Shown: positions 51,492 to 61,378 of the stretch, piece after piece
How the letters are laid out: each line of letters opens with the position of its first letter
Position numbering within the stretch: the first letter of the stretch is position 1
NCBI GenBank assembly: GCA_009801085.1
Contig: VNWV01000025.1
Span: 119,532 to 183,531 of the forward strand
From: Lasiodiplodia sp. COLG20
Lineage: Eukaryota > Ascomycota > Dothideomycetes > Botryosphaeriales > Botryosphaeriaceae
Length of the DNA: 64,000 nt
Direction of reading: 5' to 3'
Program-made: the position numbers and the translations under genes
Notes under the pieces: model-generated
The model's database searches: none
What the model saw: only the letters and a program-made list of their open reading frames with translations
What the model was told of the DNA's origin: nothing

Positions 51492-51954
51492 ATGCCTCTC
51501 GTCAAAATCGACATGATCAAGGGCGTCCGCTCGCCCGAGGAAATCAAGAAGCTAGCCGACATCGTCCAGGAGATCATGCTCGAGAAGTTCGCCGCTCCTC
51601 CGCGCGACCGCTACCAGGTAAACCTACACCCACCCCCCAATTGCACTCTCCCTCGAACTTGGGACCGTGGCTCAACATCATGTCCAGATCATCACCCAGC
51701 ACGAGCCCTACGAGATGATCTGCGAGGACACCAACCTCGGCCTCACGCGCACCGACAAGCTCGTCTTCATCCAGATCTTCCAGCAGGGCCGCGACGCCGC
51801 CAAGAAGCAGGCCGTGTACGCCGCCCTGGCCGAGCGCCTCGACAAGGAGTGCGGCGTGCCCGGCTCCGACCTGATCGTCAGCGTCGCCGCCAACACGCGC
51901 GAGGACTGGAGCTTTGGTCTGGGAAGGGCCCAGTTCTTGACCGGGGAGCTGTGA
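51492..51954 (+). CDS. Tautomerase-superfamily protein (4-oxalocrotonate tautomerase type)
   Basis: Small enzyme of the tautomerase/MIF fold that uses its N-terminal proline as general base after Met removal. Model: exon 1 51492-51617, intron 51618-51687 (70 nt, GTAAAC...TCCAG), exon 2 51688-51954; 130 aa, frame kept. Pro2 is present (MPLVKIDMIKG). The rest matches the Tautomerase_2 pattern: RSPEEIKKLADIVQEIM, PPRDRYQIITQHEPYEMI, GLTRTDKLVFIQIFQQGRD, KKQAVYAALAERLDKECGV, DLIVSVAANTREDWSFGLGRAQFLTGEL. The last block is the usual C-terminus of both bacterial and fungal members. Substrate unknown. The intron lies between the two halves of the fold. Confidence 0.93.
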
Positions 51955-53702
51955 GGAGAAGAAAAGAGAGAAAGAAATGTTCGGGCCAGCGGAAAGCTTT
52001 TGTCTGTACAAAAATAGGGCGCTGGGGCATGAGTTACGAAATAGACGAATAGATCGATTTTAGACCGGAACGTGGGATCGCGGGGACGACCTTCCGCTTG
52101 ACCGTGGTGCTGGCTGTTGGAGATGAGTTGTTAAATCCAGTTTCATGGAACTCGACTACCGGATGCGGCTCACCGAGAGAAGACAGCCTCACTTTGTGGA
52201 ACGTACCGCACAGAGATGTGCCTTGCAGGATGCCGTGTCACAGAACAACGAAACGGCATTCCACTCCCGCCAACTTCCACCAGGTACCGCACACACTGCC
52301 GTGGACCCACGGGGGCGAGGCAGATTCCGTCTTCTCCAATAAATCAATCACATGGGACTCTTGGAGCGACCACGTCGCAAAGGAAGTCAAGCTCAATCAA
52401 GCATAACCTAGTGGAGTCCCCGCGGGCGCCGGCGCGACCCTTTCCCCAAACCATCCCACCGAAGCAGAACCACCTATCCCGATTAGGCAAGCCGGCCCCC
52501 AAAACAACAACCAACAAACACAAAAGCCGAAATCTGCCCTGTGTGCCTGTATGCCGACGGAGGGGATAATCGGCATATGACGCCATCCCCCATTCTTCTC
52601 CACGTGCTTAGACCCTTTTTTTATCCGCCCCCAAACCCAGATCTCTCCACACAGCCCCCTCCGCGTGCTGCTCCCGCATACGGCATAGCGCTAAGCCCTG
52701 GCAGGCTGATCTGACGCAAGCATAGCCACGCGCTTGCCTTACATCATACACACAGCCGGCTCGCTCGACGCGCACACACCAGGCAGCAATCGGCACTACG
52801 TGCTGAAAGGAGAAGGATGGTGTGAGCGATAGCCGCGGTGAGAGGATCGAGAACGGCCGTAGTACCTGCATGAGATCCTGCACGCAAGCAAGTACTGTGT
52901 ATGCGTTAGCCTCGGCTGAAGATCGGAGGGCAGCATGGCGAAGTCCGGTTTCTGTTGGAGGGAGGGAGGGGATGGTTTGCCAGAGGTCAGTCAGTAGGGG
53001 GATTGACAGGCGCCAGGCAGACAAAAAATAAACGGTGTCTTCAAGCAGTTCATCGATATTGGTGGCGAAGGCAGGCAAGCCATGGGACGCTCTTACCACG
53101 TTTACGCGTATTCGAGAATGCGATTACGGCCGCCCTGTTCCTCACAGCTCCATGTCCTTCGCCACGTTCAACAAGGGCCTTGCGATCGAGAGATATGCAA
53201 CCCACCGTCTATACGACACGAAAAGCGCGCAAAGCGTTCTGCTCGAAAAAGAAGAGCCGACGACGACGTATGCAGAGAGTTACTATGTTTGGCGAGGCAG
53301 CTCGGCTTTTCGGGTCCCCCCTCCCAGCGCTAAACGTTTTAGGCAACCGTTGACGCCTTCGTGGCGCCGAGGCTGGCTGATGAGGCTGAGTTCGACCTGT
53401 CGTAGGATTCTCTTCTGCAAGCGAAGTGTGTGTGTGTGTGACACCAGTTAGTCGCCGCCGCTCTAGCTAGCTAGTCAGCCCGCTGGGGTCCAATGACCGC
53501 ATCACCAACCCCCATCCTCCCAGAAAAAAAAAGTATATATATTCCACGCGCGTCTGCCCTCCTCACTCATATCGCCACTTCACAACAACAACATTCACTC
53601 AACTCAAACAAACAAAACATTTTTACCAACAAACCTCGACTTCAACCTCACCCTCCCAACCATCAACCAACCAAACAACAAACCAACCTTAATCGAAACA
53701 CA
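51955..53702. other. Intergenic
   Basis: About 1.75 kb with no recognised gene. Contains AGGG repeats near 52955-52972, a TG run at 53428-53438, and near the right end a TATA box and a CA-rich leader belonging to the glycine-rich gene. Frames of 100-160 codons exist on both strands but show no motif. Confidence 0.5.
53535..53543 (+). promoter_or_regulatory. TATA box of the glycine-rich protein gene
   Basis: TATATATAT following an A run, about 160 bp before the ATG at 53703. The stretch between is an A/C-rich leader (many CAACAA and ACCAACC units), the type found ahead of strongly expressed fungal genes. Confidence 0.5.
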
Positions 53703-54089
53703 ATGGGCTGCCACTCCTCCCGCCCCTCCCGGGCCCCAGCACCACCTCCCCCGCGCCCCGCAAAGAAGAAACACGGCTACGGCGGCGGCGGCTACGGCGG
53801 CAACACGCCCCTCCGCAGCAACCCGCCTGCCACCAGCACCATCGACCCGGGCATGACGGCCGCATGGGGCGGATATAGCGGCGGCGGTGGTGGCGGCGGC
53901 CATCACGGCGGTGGACATCATGGCGGCGGAGGGCATTGCGGTGGCGGTGGATATAGTGGTGGGCATCATGGTGGGGGTGGTGGGTATAGTGGTGGTGGGG
54001 ACTCGGGTGGTGGTGGGAGCAGTGGTGGGGGCGACTCGGGTGGTGGTGGTGGCGGTGGTGGTGATGGGGGTGGTGGTGGTGGGTGTTAA
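53703..54089 (+). CDS. Glycine-rich protein with MGC acylation-type N-terminus
   Basis: 128 aa, single exon. The N-terminus MGCHSSRPSR has Gly2 and Cys3 and a Ser at position 5-6, the pattern for N-myristoylation plus palmitoylation, so membrane attachment is plausible. Residues 11-25 are Pro/Ala/Lys-rich, and from residue 26 on the protein is mostly Gly with interspersed Tyr, His, Ser and Asp (GGYSGGHHGGGGG-type repeats), ending GGC. Coding potential is supported by the TATA box and leader upstream and by the match of the frame with an ATG in fair context. Low complexity makes homology claims unsafe. Function unknown. Confidence 0.6.
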   Translation: MGCHSSRPSRAPAPPPPRPAKKKHGYGGGGYGGNTPLRSNPPATSTIDPGMTAAWGGYSGGGGGGGHHGGGHHGGGGHCGGGGYSGGHHGGGGGYSGGGDSGGGGSSGGGDSGGGGGGGGDGGGGGGC

Positions 54090-54333
54090 AGGGTTTTGTG
54101 GGGAGTGAGATTAAGAGGGCGGGTTGGTCGTTGGTTTTCCTGCCGTAGACGGCTTGTCTTTGGTTTTGGTTGTGGGGGTTTGAACTGTTTGACGTTTGTG
54201 TTTGATTTGCTTGCTTATACCAGATGAATGTATGATTCGTATCGTGAATTTCGTGATAGATAAACGCCAGTTTTCTATGTTTCGTAATTCATGTGATTGA
54301 ACAAGGATGGTGCCATTGAGTACGGCGGTAGTG
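54090..54333. other. 3' flank of the glycine-rich gene
   Basis: T-rich, 3' UTR-like sequence up to the hAT target-site duplication. Nothing else seen. Confidence 0.5.
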
Positions 54334-54341
54334 GTAATAGT

Positions 54342-55044
54342 CAGGGCTCTGTATTGGCAAGACGTTTTGCCAAACAAGACAAGATCGTCTTGCAAGACGA
54401 TCCTCGATCGCGTCTTGCCAAAACAAGACGATCGGCCTCCAGCGTTTTAATAAAACCCGTCTTGTTTTAGAGATCTTGAACCAAAACGGTTAAGACGCGC
54501 CGAAACGGGCCGCTAGGGACCCGTATAGGGCCCTTAGATCTGCGTATAAGCGCTACGATATCGGTAGTAGTAATGTATTCGTATTTAAACGCTTATATAG
54601 TAGAATATCTAATAAAAACCTTACGATAGCCGGTTTAGTATTAAGAAGCGTATTAGTTAATCCGTTCGATACTAGCCGTATATAGTAGCGCTAAACCTAT
54701 CTAGATAGCTAAGCGAGAAAACCCTTTTAAACCGTCTTATCTTTAATATCTACTACCTACTAATATATTACCGCTATAACGCGTTCTTTACTAATCTAAG
54801 CGATAGAAGTCTAAATTATATCTATACGATACCGGGAAAAAAAAAAGCCGAACGATAGCGATGCGTTGGTAGATTTATACGAATACCATGCCACGAACCA
54901 AAACACCAAAACGACTTGCCAAGACGCCAAGATAAGACAAATCAAGCCAAGCCATTCAAGACGACCCTCCTCAGCCGGCTTGTCTTGCAAGACGACCGTG
55001 GGTGGCGTCTTGTTTTGTCCACGTCTTGCCAAAACAGAGCCCTG
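54342..55044. mobile_element. Non-autonomous hAT transposon relic with RIP-mutated core
   Basis: 703 bp with terminal inverted repeats: the left end starts CAGGGCTCTGTATTGGCAAG and the right end is its reverse complement with one mismatch in the first 23 bp. It is flanked by identical 8-bp duplications GTAATAGT at 54334-54341 and 55045-55052. An 8-bp duplication and CAGGG ends fit the hAT superfamily. Both subterminal regions carry multiple CAAGACG/CGTCTTG motifs, including a 20-bp palindrome at 54383-54402, likely transposase sites. The core, about 54490-54886, has essentially no CA dinucleotides and is full of TA, the mark of RIP, while both ends keep CA. No transposase frame. Confidence 0.9.
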
Positions 55045-55052
55045 GTAATAGT

Positions 55053-55884
55053 AGGAGGCTTGGGAAGGTAGAAGTGTAGAACTTCGTGCCATAGCTACGC
55101 ATCAGCAGGTACGACACTACTCGAGCCAGTAAGCGGAGTGCCGAAGTTCCGAGGCGATAGCGATGAGATATGGTGCACTGCTTCTACTCTGCTAAGAAGC
55201 TGGGCAGTAATGCTGGGCCCTCTATTCTTGGCAAATACGACGTGCGGCTCTTCGTACTTTAAAATTTCGCGCCTTACGTCATTTTCCCCAGCTGGATCAA
55301 TTCCTGCGATCCGAACTAATGGCGCAGAATGCTCGGCGACACGGTTATAATTGAGGATGGTGGGGGCGGAGGTGGTGCGAAAGCAGCGAAAATGACGGTT
55401 GTGGTAGGAGTGAAAAAAGTTCAAGCAAGGGCTACGAGCACGAGCACGATTGAGAGGCTGAGTAGGTTTATTGATTCAGGGCTGAGTGTGAGGACTATCT
55501 GTGCTGTGGTATGACAGCAGTGGCGAGTAAGAGAGAAAGAATAGTGGGTGGTATCACCATTTAGCATACTTCTAGATTTAGAATTTAGGCAACAGGTGAT
55601 ATGTCGTACAAAGGGCGATTGCATTGCGCCGGCCACAAGGCACCCGCCCCGCTGACCTCTCACTACCAATACAGTGCATAATGATCGTAGACGGTGCGCA
55701 TGTGGAACATCTGCAAGGCAGCCACCCAAAGAACCTATCATGTGGCGATCATACGCTTTTCCCCTCATATCCACTGTCGTTACTTGTGAGCGCATCATTC
55801 AATTCCTGTAACCAGATAATCAGTTTGTTGACCCTCAATTTGTGCGACTTGCCTATGCAGCACGCCCTTGATGGGAGATATTTA
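55053..55884. other. Intergenic
   Basis: About 830 bp between the hAT relic and the next gene. Frames in it are short; the frame of the downstream gene stays open upstream of the chosen start to about 55624. No element found. Confidence 0.5.
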
Positions 55885-58408
55885 ATGATTCCGCCCGGCC
55901 GTAAAGATGCCGCAACACTAAACACCATCATGGACTCCTGGAACCAAGAAGATGCACCAAAATACTACGACATCTATCGTGGAATCTGGATTAACTGGTC
56001 GCGTGGATCCATTTTCGGGGCGACCCTCACGCTCACACGTCGCAATGGAGATCTGCTGATCTCATTCATCGCTCTCTTCGTCACGATTGTTGGCACCAGC
56101 TTCTGGAGGATTGCATGCTTCTTCATCCACAACCTCTACTCTTCCGAGGCGCCACGCGATGGCTTGTATCATCAACGACAGGCAATCTTGCGGAACTCAG
56201 CCAACGGCAGCAGCGGTTTAGTCAGCCTTGCTCAAGCTCTCTGGGCATGGCGACAGAAGTCGAAGAACCCGTTCAAGCGCATTTTGCCCGTCATCGCCTT
56301 TACCATCGCTTGCATCTGTGCATGGGCAACTGCCAGTGGCCTCTCGTCTAGAATTTCGACAGGAGTCGGGAATGAAGTTCTTATCTCGAGCTCCAACTGT
56401 GGACTGGTCAGCGTTTTCGGACACTCGTTTAACATGGAATTTTTGGACACGAAACTGTTACCCTTTCTTGCCAAAGATTTACAATCCCAGTCCACGTATG
56501 CACAGCAGTGCTACGCGAAGGATACGAATACGAATCCAGCGAACTGCCAAACATTTGTCAAAAAAAAAGCTGGTTTCTCAAGTCGATCGAAACGCAACTT
56601 GCCCTTTTCAATCCAACATGTGCCGTTTCCAGAACGGAAATATTCGTATCGACACTGGTTTGCTTGATACCCATGAAGACCTTGGATTGAACTTGCCTCG
56701 AAGTCAAAGACTGCAGATCAGAATCACAACTGATTGCGCACCAATTGTGATGGAAGGCTACAAACAGGATGTTGAGACTCCTTTCCAAAACCAGTCTGGC
56801 TCGAACGGTCTCTATTTCGAACCAAAGATCACAAGTTTTTACTATGGCCGGCCGAAGTTCTTAGCAGGCGTGTTTGGTGAGGCCACTTATGAGTATCAAA
56901 CCCAAAGGCATTACCTGGGGCAGAATACGCTTACAGCTATAGAGCACTACAACCTTGGGTAAGGCACTTCATAAAAACTTAAGATCTGGTACTAACCACC
57001 TTTTCATGTAGCTGTAGATACGCTCAGTTTCTCAATGGGAGCATTGACTGGTCATCGTCTCTGTATGATCCTATGGATGGCCTCAGACGGACCGATGCGG
57101 ACACCGGCTTAGTTCTTCTCTCGGCCAATGCAATTATGTATACCGGAGAAGTGAACGATCCCCTGTATTCCGCTCATCGGCCATTATCTGGGGTACATAA
57201 TTCACTCTCGCCCAACGAAACATTTACTTTATATTTCCGGGATGAACCAGCAGCGGTCCTTGGTTGTGTAGTCCAATATCAGGCCTGCAACTCAAAATCG
57301 CCTAAGAACAGGGAATGCACTCCACCCAGTGGGAGTGGTGACCTGCTGTACAGCGATCTCAAAATAGCAGAAAGTGAAAAGGAAGCAAATCTTTTCGCAT
57401 ATTATCTAAAAATTGCACTCACTACTCTCGCAGTGAATACGCCCTACTCCATAGCATGCCAGTTGGGGGAATGGTCCCTGACGTCCTGGTACACGTTAAA
57501 CAACGGAATCCAAGCACAGCTTCCTGACAACCAGTGGCAGCTGGATGTGGAGCACTGGCACGAGATCTCCATGGCCTCCCTCCAGAGTGCCGTCGTCAAT
57601 ACTGCCACTGGTCCATCTGATCCCAGTGTGTTTGAAGCCTGGAAAGGCCCTCAAAACGCTGAGGAGCACAAAGTCTGCCAGAACACGGTACGTATACACA
57701 AATAAGAGCCGACCTCATCCCCCATACAACCAGAAAACCATTATTTTCGAGCCAAATCTCCAATGCCCAGAGTTTGCTGACACACGCCTCATCTACTCCC
57801 TGCACGCTGACCGTATGCCTTAATAGAAAATTCTCAGCAACACGCACACAAACTTCTCCGTCTTCGGCCTAGCCTTCGCCTTCGTAACCGGCACCATCCT
57901 CATCCTGCTCTCTTGGTTTCTCGAGCCCTGCATCGCCTACATCCAGAAACAAGGCGGCTGGGCCTGGTTCTTCTCCTGTCGCTACTGCTGCTGCTGCCGC
58001 AAATCCCACCAGCGCCCATCAACGAGCTTCTCCACCAACGCCTACGCGCGCCTCGAATGGAGCGCCAACGAAACGCTCCAGCTACAACGCCTCGCGCATG
58101 AGGAACTGGGCGTCGGCCCTTGGGAGGCTTGCGACAGCGCCGTGCCTGTCACTGCGCGCAAAGGGGAGCGACTTGGTGTGCTGGATTTGGAGGATTGGAC
58201 GCACCCGCGGCTGAAGGCACCGCCGAGAGATCCGGAGGAGGAGTATATCATCGGCGCCGGAAAGGGCGAGGGGAAGGAGGGACAGGGCCAGGGGGAGGGG
58301 GAGATGCGAGGGGATTGCCGGGCTGGGACGGAGCAGGCGGTGGATGGGCACGAGGGTTCGGGAGGTTCGTCGACTGTGGTGGCTGAGATGCGTCCCGATG
58401 GTGCGTGA
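55885..58408 (+). CDS. Multi-pass membrane protein of unknown function, with one-base frameshift
   Basis: Model: exon 1 55885-56959, exon 2 57012-57690, exon 3 57827-58408. Introns GTAAGG...TGTAG (ACTAAC branch) and GTACGT...AATAG. Exon 1 holds a first membrane segment near LLISFIALFVTIVGTSFWRI, the block GLYHQRQAILRNSANGSSGL, and a second membrane segment ILPVIAFTIACICAWATASG. The frame breaks at an A9 run at 56560-56568: with eight A the protein reads on through VDRNATCPF and DTGLLDTHEDLGLNLP. A long extracellular-type part with several Cys follows. Exon 3 starts with the last membrane segment (FGLAFAFVTGTILILLSW), then a CCCC cluster and a Gly/Glu-rich tail. The upstream start at 55855 is possible. 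Family common in fungi, role unknown. Confidence 0.75.
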
Positions 58409-59128
58409 AGAGAGGGGGCTGAGACTGATGTGGCTGAGGCTGAGGAGGACGCTGGTAGCCTGGCTTCACTGCAGCCTTGATTGGTAAGAGGCGATGAAGC
58501 GTCTCTGCGTTCGCTACCTGTGATTTTGCTACCGCTCGTATTTTCGGTACTCGTAGTGTTTCTATTTATGATGTCGCTGCGTTTAGTGTTGCTCCTACCT
58601 ACAGACATCGCCCGTTGGTAGTAAAACATCCGACGCGCATACTTGAACTCACAGGATATTGTCTTCGGCCCAGCTAATGGGAGGTCAGTGAAGGTAAGGC
58701 GCTCCTTTTGCATCTTTGCACCTTTGCACCTTTGCGCCTTTGCGCCTTTGCGCCTTTGCGCTCTTGCGCTCTTCCGCTCTGCGTCGTTTTACCAGTCAGG
58801 GCAAAACCCCGTAATCCGAACCGGTGGCGGAGAATGCTCACGTTGGATTGGTGCAGCATCGCTTTTGCCGGGCGACAGTGCATACTGCTTACAGCTGCGC
58901 CAGCTGCGCAACACCGTCCTGTGTTGCACTACTCGCCTATCAGATCCCTGGTCTCTATGCCTGTCATGGACAGCCTCACCTATCAATGCGCAAGGCGGAG
59001 ACTTGGCTACCAATCTAAACGAGCACAGAAATAAAGCTTCCTGGCTCCTTTCCCATCAGCCAGATACCCTCGATGGCCTCTCTTCCTCCAGATTTGTCAT
59101 GTGATCATCGTACCTCATTTGTCAGAAA
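58409..59128. other. Intergenic
   Basis: About 720 bp between two plus-strand membrane-protein genes. Contains an 8-bp tandem repeat (listed separately). No gene recognised. Confidence 0.6.
58715..58778. repeat. 8-bp tandem repeat (TTTGCRCC)x8
   Basis: Eight adjacent 8-bp units: two TTTGCACC, three TTTGCGCC, then decaying TTTGCGCT, CTTGCGCT and CTTCCGCT. The step from intact to decayed units runs left to right. Non-coding. Confidence 0.9.
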
Positions 59129-60936
59129 ATGCTGAAGATCTTCGGAAATTCGAGCGAAACCGTTTCCTGGGTTCCCGAACCGACCACTCGAGGAACTTAT
59201 ACTATTCTCTCGTCTTGTCTGATCACCATTCTCCTGTGCGTCTGGACGGCAGTTCATCTCAACATTCCAGAGGCCAAGGACGAGAAACGGCCTTGGATCA
59301 TTAAGAGGCAGCTCTGGCGTAAAATTTCATGGCTCTTCTTTACCTTGTTGGCCCCTGAGCTGGTTGCTTATACCGCCTTTCATCAATATAATCTCGCCCA
59401 ACGGCTGGTAAGTGATACTTCCTATGCGGGAGGCAAATACTTATATTCTGTCAAGCGAAGAAAACTATCGAAATCAAATGGACCCAATCGCGTTATATCC
59501 TTGACAGAAGCATTCTATGCAATCATGGGCGGCTATGTCATTAGCGTTTTTGAAGCAGATGACTTCTGTCCTTTCCCTGACGGACGAACTCGCTTCTTAC
59601 TTCAAGACGAGACGATCGCAGAAGTTGCAAACTTCTATCCAGAGCTTCTTCAACTCACGCCCGAACATGAAATACGGGACAAAAGCAAAGCAAGTGGAGT
59701 AGCCAAGTCCATCGCTTGCGTACAAGCTAGTTGGTTTGCATTACAATGCTTGTCCCGTATTGTGCTGACATTCCCGATAACTCTTTTAGAGGTTTGTTGT
59801 ACGTTTGAATTCTCTGAAGAGCACACAACTCACTTGTCAGCTAGCTTAACACATTTGGACACTCCCTTTGTGCGCTTTTGATCTACATATTCTGGTGGTC
59901 CAAGCCATTGGATATAGAACGACCAACACTACTGACCGGCCGCAAGATGGAGAAACTCGCCGCTTACCTGTGGTTGGTGTCCATGGATGTCAAACTCAAG
60001 GACCATCGTAAAAGCTACCCCCGCAGCCATTCTGGAGGGCATCGCACAGTTATTCGAATCAAGTCCAACGAGTCTAGACACCGACACCGTTACATCCAAT
60101 TTACCGTTCCGAAAAAAGTTCAATCACCAGATGCCCCGGAAAATATTGTTCGACTTGCTACCGACGTTCTGGCGCGACATCATAAGTACTACAAGAAAAC
60201 TAAGCTCGGGAAACGCGAAATCCTAGATCGAGTTCCGGACTTCCCCAAGGGGGGCTTCCTATTGGATGGATCAATATCTGACAACCTCAACCGGTGGACC
60301 CTCGGCCTACGATTCTGTTGGTATACTTCTGGAATCATTTATGGAGGCCTTCATACGCTTGCCTGGAACGCGAGCTTCCATTCGTTTATTGAAAAGGTAA
60401 TATGGCGGCTTTCATCATTAATCATCGTCACTTCAGCGCTAGTCATAGATGTCAGCCTGCGCCTAATATCTCACATCATTTCCCGGAGAGACCGCGAATC
60501 AGACGAGCATCGCCGAAGCTGTACCGGCATATGGTTGAGTATTGCTCTGTTTTCTCTAAAGGCCATTGTATACACTGATCTGGCGGTATACTTCCTTGCG
60601 AGGCTCTACTTGATTGTTGATTGTTTTATCTCTTTGACACATTCTCCTATTGGCGTGTATGACGTACCCTTTTGGTCCAACTACCTGCCACACATCTCGT
60701 AAGTTTAGAAAAAGCCGATCCACTTCTTGTAGCAATGTTCTTTATTGCCGTCTTTTCCACGGATAAGAGATCTCCCGTAACCGTTCTGGTCTCTCTTGTC
60801 AACCCATACATGTTTGACCGGGCTGTCTAAGCTCGCCCAGCCTCTCGCTTCCATTTCTGGTTTCTGCAGTTATCTGGGATGGTTTGCTCCAAGTTTTGAA
60901 CAAGAAATCTCTCCATCCTTGCAGAAGTGTAAATAA
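59129..60936 (+). CDS. Multi-pass membrane protein of a widespread fungal family, function unknown
   Basis: Model: exon 1 59129-59791, intron 59792-59844 (53 nt), exon 2 59845-60698, intron 60699-60869, exon 3 60870-60936; 527 aa. The first junction joins ITLLE to LNTFGHSLCALLIYIFWWSKPLD, the conserved family block. The second donor is a perfect GTAAGT and the acceptor TCTGCAG, giving a short tail SYLGWFAPSFEQEI; without it the protein ends one codon after 60698. Exon 1 starts TTRGTYTILSSCLITILLCVWTAVHLN, then LFFTLLAPELVAYTAFHQY, EAFYAIMGGYVI, and RDKSKASGVAKSIACVQASWF, all shared features of a family found in many asco- and basidiomycetes. The protein has an out-facing N-terminus without signal cleavage site and about six to eight helices. 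Function not known. Confidence 0.82.
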
Positions 60937-61378
60937 AGGGAGTCCAGGAAGCTTTTAAGAATCATGTCAGCAAGAAGCCTCCAAATTAACAAGGGGAAGA
61001 CCCCGTACCAAGCTCTCCTCTTGTTCCAAGTGCGTTCGGCTGCTGCTCGAAAACATAACGTCCGTTCTGCTATCCCGTATTTGCCATAAAAGATCAGCTA
61101 TTCTTTAGTAGAGTGAATTTTGTAGGATAAAGTTGGGGTGGGTGGGATTTGAGATTTCAATCAAAGGTCCTCTTTGTCTACTTCTTGGCAAGGCCTCGAT
61201 ACGCGATCATCAGGAGCATACCTCCTTGTTCATCCAAGCCACGCGAGATGGACTGGCAGGCAGGGCCTTTGTCTGTGCATCCTTTGTTTGAGAAACCGAA
61301 ACCCCACAGCAAAACCTCATGTGCTTTCTCCTACGAGGCGGACTAAGGGACTTCCAAGCTTCTCCGCAAACTCCCATC
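60937..61378. other. Intergenic
   Basis: About 440 bp between two plus-strand genes; should hold a 3' UTR and a promoter. No element found. Confidence 0.55.

Noticed and set aside
53035..53451. 138-codon plus-strand frame starting with a Ser run
   Set aside because: No motif, starts in a low-complexity run and ends in a TG repeat; likely chance.
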